Positions 32,885 through 44,107 of a stretch of DNA of 64,000 bases are shown here, piece after piece. The DNA comes from Onthophagus taurus (lineage: Eukaryota > Arthropoda > Insecta > Coleoptera > Scarabaeidae), in assembly GCF_036711975.1 (NCBI RefSeq), contig NC_091973.1:16120001-16184000 (forward strand), given 5' to 3'. The position numbers were made by a program, and so were the translations under genes. A model generated the notes under the pieces. It was given only the letters and a program-made list of their open reading frames with translations. It was not told the origin of the DNA and did not search any database. How positions within the stretch are numbered: position 1 is the first letter of the stretch; the number at the start of each line of letters is the position of its first letter.

Positions 32885-35800
32885 TTGTCATATTCAAATT
32901 TTGTTACACTTGATCTGGAAATTTCTTCAGAAGAATGTACTTTTTTAGTTGATTCAGGAGCAGATATTTCACTAATCAAAGAAAGTTGTATTGTTACGAA
33001 TAATTACATATATTTCAAAAATTATAGCATTCGTGGTATTACGGATTCTTGCGTAAAATCTTCATAAGCGATATCAACAAAAATTTTCTTAAAAAACAAT
33101 AACTATGTAACACAAGAATTCGTAGTAGTTGATGATTCTTTTCCTATACCTTCACACGGAATCCTTGGTAGAGACTTTTTGACTCGCTATAAATGTATAG
33201 TAGATTACGACAAATGGACCTTAACTATCAATTTAGCTAAAACTTGCAGTTTTATGCCTATAACAACTGGTCCAGAAGAGAATTGTTTCATATTTCCAGC
33301 ATGGTCAGAAGTCACTCGATTAATTTCAATAAAAGAACCATATAAATACGTTTTTGTTCCCAGTCAGGAAGTTGCACCCGGTGTTTTTACTCAACGTACT
33401 ATAACACAGTCATCAAAAGCGTTAATAACTTTCATTAATACAAATACAACTAATGTCACTATTCAAAATTTAAAATTAAAAAATGAAAATTTAGATAATT
33501 ATAATATTTATTCAATCGAAAATGAAAATCATAACAGGGAATTCGAACTTTTACAAAATTTAAACACTAATGATGTACCAAAATTTGTCGTTAAAAATGT
33601 GACTGATTTGTGTAAGGAATTTTCAGATATATTTGCTTTACAGAATGATAAGTTGACACACAATAATTTTTATCAACAAACACTACAAACCACGGATACC
33701 ATTCCAGTTTATGTAAAAAATTATAGAATACCTCATTCGCAAAAGGCGGAGATAAATAGCCAAATTTCGAAAATGTTAAAAAATGATATTATTGAACCCT
33801 CAATAAGTTCTTACAATTCTCCAGTCTTATTAGTACCTAAAAAATCAAACACCACGGAGAAAAAATGGAGGCTGGTTGTTGATTTTAGGCAAGTGAATAA
33901 AAAATTAATAGCAGACCGTTACCCTTTACCACGCGTAGATGATATTTTAGATCATCTAGGTAGAGCAAAATGGTTTAGTGTGTTAGATTTGATGTCAGGG
34001 TTTCATCAGATACCGTTGGATACCAGTTCGCGTAATATAACTAGTTTTACAGCAGATGCTGGAACGTTTCGTTTTAAAAGGCTGCCATTTGGTTTATCGG
34101 TTAGCCCAAACAGTTTTCAGCGAATGATGAGTATTGCTTTTGCTGCACTTTCACCGGAGAAAGCATTCATGTACATGGATGATTTAATTGTGATAGGGTG
34201 TTCAGAAAATCATCATTTAAAAAATTTGAGATCGGTGTTTGCTACCTGTAGAAAATATTGCTTAAAATTAAACCCAGGAAAATGTCAATTTTTTAGAAAA
34301 GATGTAACTTATTTGGGACATCATATTACTGATAAGGGAATTCTACCAGATCAATCCAAATTTGATGTAATAAAAAATTATCCGAGACCTAAAGATGCAG
34401 ATTCCGTAAAAGGATTCGTAGCTTTTTGTAATTATTACCGGCGATTCATTCAAAATTTTGCAATGTACAGTTATCCTTTAAATAAATTAACTCGTAAAAA
34501 AGCGCAGTTTCAGTGGACCGATGAATGTGAAAACTCATTTCAACTATTAAAGAATGCCTTAATGAATCCACCTATTCTACAATATCCGCAATTTGATAAA
34601 CCGTTTATTATTACAACAGACGCTGCAAAATTTGCGGTCGGAGCCATACTCAGTCAGATGCATGATGATCAGGAACTTCCAATAGCTTACGCATCCAGAA
34701 GTTTCACGAAAGGAGAAATAAATAAATCAACAATTGAAAAAGAATTAAGTGCAATTCATTGGGCAATTATGCATTTTAGACCGTATGTTTATGGAACTAA
34801 ATTTATCGTTAAATCAGATCATCGCCCTTTGATTTATTTATTTTCTATGAAAAACCTTAGCTCGAAGCTTACGCGTATGAGATTGGATCTTGAGGAATTT
34901 AATTTTCACGTAGAGTATATCAAAGGTAAACATAATGTAGGTAGTGACGCGTTATCGAGAATAGATATTCAACAGTTAAAAGACACGAATGTCTCAACAG
35001 CTGAAATATTTGCTGTACAAACAAGGTCAATGGCTAAGAAATACGATATAGAAACTAAGAATCACAATAACGACAATACTACTAATGTAGAATTGAATAT
35101 TTACGAAGTAATAGAGAATTTTGAAGCTTTTCAGTTACCCAAGTTACATTTTATATTAAATACGGAAATTCCTAGGTTAGAAGTAAAAATAAATAAAGAA
35201 AAGCGCGCGCGAATAGTAATTGAATTAGGCAGAAACTTCATTAATGGAAAATTTGCATTAGAGCAAGTTATTTCTAGGCTAGATAATAAAGCCGGTGAAG
35301 AAGGGATAACAAGAATGAGACTCGAGTCAAATAATAATCTTTTTAATTATATCCCACTGTCAGAATTTAAATGTAGGGTTAGCAAAGAGCTTAAATTCTT
35401 AAAAATACTACTCACAAAACCGATAAAAACAATTACCGATAACGACGAGAAACAACAATTACTTCAAATGTTTCATATTAATCCAGTTTTAGGTGGTCAT
35501 TGCGGTAGAAAACGATTACTAGCTAAATTAAAATCATATTATTTTTGGAGAAAAATGAGTAAAGATGTATCAATTTTTCTAAAAACATGTAAACAATGTC
35601 AATTAAATAAACCTAAATTTAAAACTAAACAACCTCTTTGTGTAACGAATACTTCGCAAACAGCTTTTGATTTGGTTTTGATAGACACTGTAGGACCACT
35701 TCCAAAAACAATGAATAATAACGTTTATATTGTTACTATGCAATGCGATCTCACAAAATATTTGATAACAGCACCCGTACCATCTAAAGATTCAAAAACA

Positions 35801-36493
35801 ATAGCTAAGGCGATTTTTGACAGTTTTATACTCAAATATGGGCCTATGAAAGAGATACGCACAGACATAGGTACCGAATACGTCAATGAAACCTTTTCGG
35901 AAATAACTAAAATGTTGGATATTGGTCATAAAACTTCAACCGCTTATAGACCTCAAACGATAGGGTCAATCGAACGAAACCATAGAGTATTAAATGAATA
36001 TTTACGGATGTACATTAATGATCATAAGAATGATTGGGATGAGTGGGTCCAATATTTCGCCTATTGTTACAATACCACTCCCTCCTCAGTACATCAGTAC
36101 TGTCCCTTTGAATTAGTGTTTGGGAAAGCTCGTACATTACCGAAAAATCTTTCCCAAAATTCAGGAAACATCAATCCACTGTATAATATTGATTCTTATG
36201 CTACAGAAGTTAAGTATAGATTGCAAATTGCACTATCTCGGTCCAGTAAATATTTGCAAGATATTAAAGAGAAACGAAAGAATTATTTTGATGTAAACTT
36301 AAACCCTTTAAATGTTAAAAAAGGCGATTTAGTGTTACTAACAGACGAAACTAGACATAAGTTAGATTCCATTTATAAAGGACCGTTTATTGTAGAAAAT
36401 ATTGAAGAACATAATTGTATTGTTAAGGATAATAAAGGAAAATTAAATAAGGTACATAAGAATAGGTTAGTTAAATATTATAATTATGTATAA
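32885..36493 (+). CDS. pol: Gypsy Pol (protease, RT, RNase H, integrase), one internal stop
   Basis: One frame from the protease to the stop at 36491-36493, broken only by TAA at 33065-33067. Protease: LVDSGADISLI at about 32947-32980 and GILGRDFL at about 33161-33184. RT: YPLPRVDDIL, FSVLDLMSGFHQIPL, YMDDLIVIG (about 34171-34197). RNase H: TTDAAKFAVGAILSQ (about 34615). Integrase: HCGRKRLLAK ... CKQC zinc finger (about 35498-35600), then catalytic Asp in LIDTVGP, Asp in RTDIGTEY and Glu in GSIERNH. The -1 frame relative to gag implies translation by frameshift or reinitiation. The stop, near the end of the protease, would block a full Gag-Pol unless read through. Everything downstream is open for about 1,140 codons, which fits a very recent mutation. 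Confidence 0.93.
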
Positions 36494-36648
36494 GTAAGCT
36501 AAGTAGAATACGAAGAAATTGGCCAATTTCAAGAAAAAAAAAAAAAAAAAAAAAAAAAGATGAATTTATATACATTAATTAGATAAAAACGTAAGTTGTA
36601 GATGAAATTTTTAAGGGGGTAGGTATATGGGATATAAAATAATCTTTT

Positions 36649-36660
36649 AAAAGGGGAAGG
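36649..36660 (+). promoter_or_regulatory. Polypurine tract
   Basis: AAAAGGGGAAGG immediately before the 3' LTR, the expected plus-strand primer. An A-tract at about 36534-36559 lies further upstream, within the 3' untranslated part. Confidence 0.85.
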
Positions 36661-36871
36661 TGTAGTGCACTTATTGAAGTGTAAGCATCGACCTCAATTC
36701 GTATTGAGTAAAGGTAGTTTGTAGCGATAATAGCAGTAGAGTTGACGACAGTCAACGATACGTTACGCAAGTAGTCAGTAAGAAGTTATTGTAAGAAGTA
36801 CTTATAAAATAGACGAATGATTTGAAAGGCGTTTAAGAGTTTAAATTCATTAACCCTTACCAACCACTTCA
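36661..36871 (+). repeat. 3' LTR of gypsy element
   Basis: Identical by eye to the 5' LTR. Followed by GTAG, the right target duplication. Confidence 0.95.
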
Positions 36872-36875
36872 GTAG

Positions 36876-37500
36876 TATTATGACGACATCTAGCGGCAGA
36901 ATTGTAGAACGCTCACGTGTTAACGAGTGCAACGACGACCAAGGACAGTTAACACACGACCACCAACTGAGAAGCATCACCTAGCGTGATATACATAGTT
37001 TAAGTGAAACCAAACTGTTTAAGCATTTAAGTTGTTTTATGTTAATAAACATTATAACATAGTTTTGAACATTTTAATTGTGCTTTATTATAACAAATAA
37101 TAATACCACACCCAAGATCGTTGATAATTCATTTCACGTAACTAATAAGGATTTTCTACTGACCAGCAATGGATGTTTGCGCCCAACGACAAAATGAAAT
37201 TGGGCTTTAGAAATCATTCTCGTGAAGCTCTTGATACAAGGGTAAAGTACGAGCGAGAAGAGACATGTTGATTATAGCGATTATTGATGGCGTAAGGTCA
37301 TAAGGTGGGAGAACGCACCATTATCGATAATCTATAACCGTCAATAAACAGCCAACCTAACCCTGTTCACACAGTGAAACTCCCTAAAGGCGAAAAAGAG
37401 AGAAAGACGACGCCGTATGTTGTCCGAAGAGAGACCAACATAACAAGATGAAAAATCCTTCACCAAAATACAAAATGTGTACCTACTTAAAGTTATTAAG
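36876..37500. other. Interval without a recognised gene
   Basis: Mixed AT-rich sequence with AATAAA-like signals near 37040-37060. No coding region or repeat partner recognised in the window. Confidence 0.5.
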
Positions 37501-37587
37501 AATCATGATATGATATTTCGTTGCAACGTCCAGCATCTGCGGCTAGCCGCGACGTCCGACAATCAAGAACTGTTTCAAGTGTTTTTA

Positions 37588-37638
37588 AATTCGAGTGAAT
37601 TCGATAATGCGCGCCGCATTATCGAATTCACTCGAATT
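37588..37638. repeat. Perfect 24-bp-stem palindrome
   Basis: Arms 37588-37611 and 37615-37638 are exact inverted copies (ATTCGAGTGAATTCGATAAT plus GCG) around a CGC centre. Lies in the terminal region of Harbinger A. Could form a hairpin or cruciform. Confidence 0.92.
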
Positions 37639-37806
37639 CGATAATGACGACGGCGCGAATCGACGCGCCGTCTTGGCGGCTCAAAATGGCGAGACGTCAA
37701 CGGTTGCGTCTCGACTGGTACGGTACCAGTCAAACGCCAAGGCTTTGTACAAACGCCTATCAAATTTAACCAATTGAGTAGAACGTTCATTAGGATAATC
37801 ATAAAA

Positions 37807-37960
37807 ATGTCGCAAAAATGTTCTCGTATTAACGACGAACAGTTGGTTGAACAAGTGCGTGAATATCCATGCATTTATGGCCATGAAAATAAAGATTTTA
37901 GGGATTTTCAGATACGAGAAAATGCATGGAATCAAATTTCTAGTATATTATCGAAGAATC
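37807..37960 (+). pseudogene. Harbinger A MADF protein, exon 1
   Basis: ATG at 37807, then a MADF-type start: DEQLVEQVREYPCIYGH and ENAWNQISSIL. The exon ends one base into a codon at 37960, before the donor GTAAGT at 37961. MADF (Myb/SANT-like) proteins encoded by PIF/Harbinger elements bind DNA and help import the transposase. The next exon is 2.6 kb away at 40591, with transposase exon 2 (minus strand) lying in the intron. Confidence 0.82.
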
Positions 37961-38102
37961 GTAAGTATAAATAAATTATTTAATACTACCAACATGCAAT
38001 TACTTATTAGAGAATATTCATATATTTTTATTTTTATTTCATTTATTTCATTTTAATGATTTTATTTAATTTACAATAAATACGAAGCAAATAATTTTAT
38101 TA

Positions 38103-38638
38103 TTAACTACTTAATCTAAAAACACGTTTGTTTTGCCATTGGGTTGCGTCTTCTTCATTAAAACAGTCTGCAAACTGGTCTCTTACTTCCAATCCATTTG
38201 CATTTGCAAATTCTCCTCTCGCTACTAATGGAGTTATATTTTTCGGCATTTCTACATCGGATTCATATGCGTAAAATGGCTTTTTTCCAAATATGCGTCT
38301 CGTAATAAGTTGTGTAAACAACAAGTTGCTATGATTAGCTTATCGCATGACTGGTTTTATAGCTTTCGGTGTATAGTAAATGTGAAAAATTTTACATAAT
38401 AATCCGAATGCGTTTTCAGTTACTCGTTCATAACCGAGAATTGTAAATTTTCTTCCTTTTATCAGATTTAACTGATAACTTGCTGTATGGCTTCATTAAA
38501 TGTCGGTGTAGTCTAAACGCTTCATCGCCAACTACGACGTATGGTAGCTTTCTATTTGAATTAGGAAGAACTTCATCTTCTGGAAATAATTTGCCGGAAT
38601 ATACTTGATTACCTATTTTCGAGCTAGAAAATATGGTA
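38103..38638 (-). pseudogene. Harbinger A transposase, C-terminal part of exon 2
   Basis: Minus strand. After the solo LTR the DDE_Tnp_4 nuclease continues: SKIGNQVYSGKLF, PYVVVGDEAFRLHRHLMKPY, then, frame-shifted, VTENAFG with the third acidic residue (Glu) at about 38440-38420. The C-terminal end is KPFYAYESDVEMPKNITPL to the stop at 38103. Stops and frame changes lie near 38440-38330. Confidence 0.85.
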
Positions 38639-38642
38639 CTAT

Positions 38643-40329
38643 TGTTACAGTCTAATTTATTCCAATGTTTTGTATTTATGTTACTTGTAAATTTTTTTTA
38701 TATTGTAATTTTTTTAAGCGACAGAATCTGGAGATCCTTTTTTCCCTTCCTATTATTCCTTCATTTGTACGGAATTATAATTATAAATTTTCTTTTCTTT
38801 CCATTCTTTTCTTATATTTCGCCTTCTCTTTAATAGATGTCATTTTCTTAATTCTTTACTTATTTTAAATTTCATACGGAAAAGTTATTGCGCGCAGGTC
38901 GAGTTTTTTTTTTTCGAAATTGGATTTAGGTTTTGGAAGAGGAAGTCTCACTCTTTTTGGTGGCACGAGACTCAACGTGTAACGTCGTTGTGTAGGCGTT
39001 TTGGTTGACATTTGAGTGATTCATTTGGTCATAATTTGATTTAACGCATCCGAATTAATCGGGATCATCACATCGACAATTTATTTGAGAACAAGTTTAA
39101 GTTCTTTCTTACGGTTAACCCGGCTATTTTGCGTTTTGAGTCGATTTACCTTTCACACGTGCGAGGCCTTTAACATCTGAGGTATGTGATAGTAATTTAA
39201 TAGAAATTTAATCATTCAATCATTTATTCAGACACAATCAATACTTATAATATTTGATAATTTCAAAAAAAAAAAAAAATTGTTTAACTTAATAATTTAA
39301 TAATTCTTTTTCTTTCTTCTCTTTCTCCTTCTTTTTTAATTTTTTGTATCGTCCTTTTACTAATTTTTAGGCCTCCTATTTTGGGATATTATTATTCCGG
39401 GAATAGTTTCTTTGGATTTTTACATTGGGATTTTTCCATTCCAAAAGGAAAAAAAAAATCAAATAATATAATTGTATGGTGGAGTGCCACCCCTCTGCCG
39501 ACTCCGAATACTTTCCCTCTCCAGAGGAATCGCTGCATAAAGAAGAATCTTACCCGTATCAAGGTCAGAACGTATATGTAAAGTTATTTTGTGTTCATTA
39601 ATGTGTTGAATCGCTATAAAAAAAAAGTTAATAATACTTACATTTGAGAATTTACTATAAACATTTAAAAATTTTACTTACCTTGCAAATAAATTATTGC
39701 AGATTGTAAGGGTAAAACCTAAATTTTGGGGTGATTTTTTTTTATTTTTTTTTCTCGTCGAATTTTTTTTGGTTTTACTACGTTTCAAAAGACAAGCTTG
39801 TACTTTAAACAAAACGTATCGGGATCAATTTGTTTCAATTTCTTTTGTTGAATTTTTTTTATTACCGAATATTTTCTACAGTTTTTTTTTATTTTCATTT
39901 TAAAGTTAATTTTAACTTCTCCCAAAACAGTGGGTTTCCCATTTATTTAAATTTGAGTTATGTTATAATACTTTAGTTTATATTTTCGAATCTTCATTTT
40001 TTTATTATTCAATTTCTTTCTACAATTCAATTTTTTTGTTTTAATAAACCAACTTATTTTTTTGTAATATCAGGTGTTTTATAGAAATTTTGTATATGTG
40101 ATCCTTGTGTGCCTATTCCTATTCCGGAACATCTACATTTCATAATTGATGGACATCGCTGTAATAAATTACGTGGCGCCAGATATAAATTAACGAACCT
40201 CCCCGTCTTCACTGAGCTAGTTGAGGTTCGGCGATGTTTTCATTTTTTTGGGTTGGCACGGAAGGGTTAAGGGAAAACCATCTTGGTCAAAAATTTTTTT
40301 TGTTGATTCCGGTACGTAACGGCGTTATA
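38643..40329. mobile_element. Solo LTR, 1.69 kb, in Harbinger transposase
   Basis: Begins TGTTACAG, ends GGCGTTATA, flanked by CTAT (38639-38642 and 40330-40333). The Harbinger transposase reading continues directly across when it is ignored, so it is an insertion. No internal coding. Homologous to the LTR at 41024-42749: both share CAAGGTCAGAACGTAT (39560-39575 and 42034-42049), a GTGGCGCCA motif followed by similar text (about 40172 and 42621), T-rich tracts and splice-like sites. Inference: recombination between the two LTRs of a former element left one copy. Confidence 0.82.
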
Positions 40330-40566
40330 CTATCTCCTTCTTTGCCGTAAGCACCAACATCCACAAACAAAAATTTGCAATTTGCGTCTACCATAGCAAG
40401 TAGAACTATCGAAAAATACTCTTTATAGTTAAAAAATAGAGAGCCACTCTTCTTGGGACAAAATATTCGGACATGCTTGCCATCAACACCTGCGACACAA
40501 TTCGGAAAGTTCCACTTATTCCAAAAATCTAATGCTTTCTCTTTCATATTTATTGACGTTTTTGTG
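40330..40566 (-). pseudogene. Harbinger A transposase, N-terminal part of exon 2
   Basis: Minus strand: [27 protein letters not shown] (first catalytic Asp), [13 protein letters not shown] (second Asp). About 45 codons expected at the exon start (present in element C at 63710-63850) are deleted. The exon is cut at the GDS codons by the solo LTR. Confidence 0.88.
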
Positions 40567-40590
40567 CTTTTCTTATTATTATTTTTGTAG

Positions 40591-40715
40591 CTGAAGACTG
40601 TAAAGGTCGCTGGAAAAGTATCCGCGATAACTATTTACAACAAAAAAGAAGACAGAAATTGGGGACCGGTTCAGCAGCGTTTTTAATTTCTAAATGGTGT
40701 AAAATTTGAACGGAG
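40591..40715 (+). pseudogene. Harbinger A MADF protein, exon 2
   Basis: Acceptor ATTTTTGTAG at 40581-40590. The codon phase matches exon 1. It encodes [20 protein letters not shown], the core of a MADF domain. Compared with element C it lost about a dozen codons near 40695-40705, which shifts the frame. Donor GTTTAA at 40716. Confidence 0.8.
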
Positions 40716-40771
40716 GTTTAACTTAACAGTTCATGTATGTTTCAAAGATATCTTATTTGTTATTATTGTAG

Positions 40772-41023
40772 CCGCCATGAAAGTTTTGAATGTCCGAATC
40801 CCAACGAAGCAAACGAAGAAAACTTTGTCACTGATTTGGAAGATGGAAATAACGTTGGATCACCGGAGAGCGATTTTCCTGTACATGTACATAACGTTGG
40901 ATCACCGGAAAACGATATTCCTGTACATGTACCTAACGTTGGATGACCGGAAAGCGATATTCCTGTACATGTAAATGAACCAAAAAACAAAAACGTGCTG
41001 CTAGTATAAATCGCTCGGGTACT
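40772..41023 (+). pseudogene. Harbinger A MADF protein, exon 3 with 42-bp repeat
   Basis: Acceptor TTATTGTAG ends at 40771, same phase as in element C. Acidic linker (NEANEENFVTDLEDG), then three tandem copies of a 14-residue unit NVGSPESDFPVHVH (40851-40976). The third copy has TGA for Cys/Ser-type TCA at 40944-40946. The exon is interrupted at 41024 by an LTR element. Its continuation with the BESS region is at 43752-44016. Confidence 0.78.
40851..40976 (+). repeat. Three 42-bp coding tandem repeats
   Basis: Units start AACGTTGGATCACCGGA at 40851, 40893 and 40935. Element C has a single counterpart (DVGSPDS), so the array expanded in A. Confidence 0.92.
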
Positions 41024-42749
41024 TGTTACCTTTTTTGTTTCCTTTTTTTTATCCTTCCCAATTTTCTTTCTTTTATTTAATTCTATTTAGAGATGCAAAG
41101 TTTTTTTTTAATTTGTAGAGAATATGTTTTTTTTTTTTTTTACAGTGACGATATTCACGGCGGTGCAGAGTCCTATTTTTCTGTAGTTACCCTTTCCAAA
41201 AATGGCTGTCTCTGATAAGATTTTTTTTTTAAATTATTCAATTTAGTTAGTCTATCGTTTCTCTAATTCAGTTCTTTTCACTTTTCAATTTCATTTATTT
41301 AATTTTATTAGAATTTTAAATTAAAGTTTCATAAATTTCACATAGTAATTTTTAATAAACAAATTTATTCTGAACATATTTTGATTTTGTTGGTACCAGA
41401 TGTGACGTTAAGTTCGCATTTTTTTTATTCGGTATTTAAAGAAATCCGGATATGAGATTCTCTCTCTTTTACCAAGTCAGTCGTTAAAGACATATCTAGT
41501 GAACTTGTTGCCAAAATTTTTGAGTTTTGTGATTTAACTTTTGGATTATTTTGGGCATATCCGCTGTTAGCGAAGTCATCACGAAGATATTCATTTTATT
41601 TATAATTCCTGACGGAATATAAATTTACGGAGTTATTCCGGAGTTAATTATTTTAACGAAAATTAAACAGTTTTTTTACTGACTAAGGCCTCGAAGATCG
41701 GAGGTAGGTTTCATCTAGTTTTTTTTAACTTTTATTAAAGTCATTTAATTTACCTTTAATCCATTTACATTTGTGATCAAATTTAAATATTTTTTTTTTG
41801 CTTAATTAAATCTAATACATCGTTTTCGATTTTCTTTCCACTTTAGGCTTTTAATTTTGGGGTAATTCATATCCTATTTAAAAGGAGCAAAAATTAGACA
41901 GTTTGTGAAATCTAAGACCTAAGCCATTACAATAATCATTGTCCTTTCACGAAGAAGGATTACTGCTACTACTGTGGAGATCGTCCCTGGAGGATATCAC
42001 TTTTTTTTGGAAAACATATCGTCAACAAAATTTCAAGGTCAGAACGTATCAATTTTCTTTTGGAATCAACGATTTTTGTAGGGAAATGAACATATTTTTT
42101 TTGTTGTTCAAAAGTTTTGTAAGAAAATGTAAACAAACCTTTGTTATAATTTATTTTTTTTTAATTTAATTCGTTCAACTTAACTTTTTTTCTTAAAGAA
42201 AGATAAATAAATAAATAGATAACTTTTTTTAAATAAATACTTACACAGTTAGATTTAAACTTAATTATTTTCGTTTGTTAAAAGACTTAAAATTGGGATT
42301 AGTTAGTCGTTTTTATTATTTTTTTTTAATTTGATTTAAACGTTTTTCCCTGACAAGCTTGTAGAGGGGGGGGGCGAATCATTAAGTTTCGCGATATTTT
42401 TGTTATTTGTTTTTTTTTTTGTTTCCCATTTTATCTCTTATAAAAAGAATTTGATGTGTGATTTTTTTTTATCTTTCATATTAACTTTTTTTTTTTTTGT
42501 GTTACCTTTGCATCTCTTGAATAGAATTGTTTATATCGTTATTTTGATTTTAAATTTCCTTTTCCCTCTCTTTTTCCAACAACCCACTTCACCATTAGTG
42601 TGGATCAAGGGATTTCAATGGTGTGGCGCCAAATAAATGAACTACCCCTCCAACCCTGAACTAGCCTCATATTATTTAGATTGGGAATTAGGAATCAATT
42701 TATTTTTGTTTTGTATCTTCTTTTCTCAATTTGTTTTGAAGGCGTAACA
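41024..42749 (+). repeat. 5' LTR, 1.73 kb, T-rich
   Basis: Very T-rich. Carries possible splice sites at positions corresponding to those in the solo LTR: donor GTAGGT at 41705 (39182 GTATGT), acceptor TTTAG at 41846 (39370), donor-like GTCAG at 42038 (39564). The boundary with the primer site is clear. Confidence 0.75.
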
Positions 42750-42752
42750 TTT

Positions 42753-42770
42753 TGGCGCCCAACGTGGGGC
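42753..42770 (+). promoter_or_regulatory. Primer binding site, tRNA-Lys type
   Basis: TGGCGCCCAACGTGGGGC three bases after the LTR. This is the well-known complement of tRNA-Lys(1,2). Confidence 0.9.
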
Positions 42771-42911
42771 CACAAATAAATAAATATATACAAAATTTTC
42801 TTTTCCAGTGTATATTTTCTTGTGATCATATTATATTGATTTTGTTAGTTTTTTTTTTAATAATTATCACATTTATTATATTACGTAAAGCAGAAGTCAA
42901 ATTCAATTATC

Positions 42912-43751
42912 ATGGATGTGAACAGGTTGAATGTCGACGAGTTAAACTACGAATTAGCTATCCGAGGGATTACAGGGAAATTTTCTTGCGATGAAATGAG
43001 ACATACTCTTAGAAAACTTCGAAAGATGGAAAAAGATTCAAGTTTTGAATGGCCCACATATCCATTTACTTATGAAGAGGATTCAAAAGCTGTGGACGAT
43101 AAAATCAACACACTCACACCGTTAGTTGATGATTTTACAGGAAGTAAGGCTTCAAATAATTACAAAAAGTTAGATAGTCGACTTACTCATCTCTTAGATA
43201 GAGCTACACGAATAAAACCTACAACTAAAGCAGAACAGGATAATAAATTAAAATTAATATCTACGATTGTTTCTTTAATTTCACGATTGGAAGTTAAAGG
43301 GAAAGCTCACACTTCGACACCTACGAAATCAGTAGCTGAATTAAGTTTAATGGCAGGAAATTCTTCGTCAGGAGAAGAGACAAGTGATTCAACTGATGAT
43401 GCTAAAGAAATTATGTGTATGAAACCAATTCCTGTGACGAAATGGGGAATTAAATTTACAGGAGAACCAACACGTTCCTTGAGCGCATTCCTGGAGAGAG
43501 TTAAAGAATTGAGCGTTGCGAGGAGGGTGTTTCGAAACGCATTATTTTTGTCAGCGATTGATTTGTTCAAAGGTAAAGCCTTGATATGGTATAGAGCCAA
43601 TAGAGACTCGTTTACGAGTTGGGAAGAATTGGTTGAAGGATTACGTTTAGACTATGATGGTAGATTGTTGGAAGAAATTCGTAAGAGAACTCAAGCATCA
43701 AGTGAAACCATCGGTATTTATATAGCAACTATGAAAAATAACATACTCCCG
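42912..43751 (+). pseudogene. gag: LTR element Gag, 3'-truncated
   Basis: Open from ATG at 42912 (MDVNRLNVDELNYELAIRGI). N-terminal helical region similar to a SAP-like motif (ELNYELAIRGI), a charged linker, then a capsid domain of the Arc/Ty3 gag type: WGIKFTGE, SLSAFLERVKEL, LFKGKALIWYRANRD, SWEELVEGLR, IGIYIATMKNN (about 43437-43745). The C-terminal part of the capsid, the knuckles and all of pol are absent because Harbinger sequence takes over at about 43752. Confidence 0.85.
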
Positions 43752-44016
43752 TATCAAGAAGATCCACACCGAGCATTTCAACAAAATCTAAACTGCTCCG
43801 TAATATTGAAGAGCGTTCAAACCAGCGCTTACAAATGTTAACACAATTAACACAATAAAAAGAGGACGATGATGTTGATTCATGAAAAGTATAGCCTTAA
43901 TGGTAAAAAAACTACCGCCCCGTTTGGTTAACCAAGCGAAATTGCAAATCCTAACTTTGGTTAGTAACATGCAAGACTCTGCTGCATCATCTAATGTTAA
44001 TGTTTCACAAACTTAA
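43752..44016 (+). pseudogene. Harbinger A MADF protein, BESS-domain end
   Basis: In the frame SRRSTPS ... KLLRNIEERSNQRL, an in-frame TAA near 43857 interrupts it. Then DDDVDSFMKSIALMVKKLPP follows, which is a BESS motif (protein interaction), ending NVNVSQT and TAA at 44014-44016. Matches the final exon of element C (62792-63398). Confidence 0.82.
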
Positions 44017-44107
44017 AACATTATAATTTCGTTAATAAATAAGACAACTGTAAATGATAATAATTATATTGAATCTGGTATAAATAGTGTTTAAAAGTTT
44101 TTCTTAC

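Larger units (their letters stand above)
30954..36871 (+). mobile_element. Young Ty3/gypsy element, mdg1/412-like
   Basis: LTRs of 211 bp (30954-31164 and 36661-36871), identical by eye, TG...CA, with GTAG target duplication (30950-30953 and 36872-36875). It has a tRNA-Arg primer site, a leader micro-ORF, gag, pol and a polypurine tract. The only coding defect noticed is one stop in the protease region. The tRNA-Arg primer is the one used by the Drosophila 412/mdg1 group (recalled). Confidence 0.97.
41024..43751 (+). mobile_element. 3'-truncated LTR retrotransposon with gag
   Basis: 5' LTR 41024-42749 (TGTTACC ... GGCGTAACA, 1726 bp), tRNA-Lys-type primer site at 42753, and gag from 42912. 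Ends abruptly at about 43751, where the Harbinger MADF exon resumes. No pol, no 3' LTR and no target duplication, so a deletion followed insertion. Same family as the solo LTR at 38643-40329. Confidence 0.82.

Noticed and set aside
36534-36559. A-tract as a LINE or SINE tail
   Set aside because: It lies inside the gypsy 3' untranslated region between pol and the polypurine tract, with no retroposed sequence upstream.
38633-39903. Phe/Leu-rich small open frames
   Set aside because: They arise from T-rich LTR sequence and have no conserved features.
40171-42630. TGGCGCC motifs as primer binding sites
   Set aside because: They are inside both LTRs at matching positions. The true primer site follows the LTR end at 42753.
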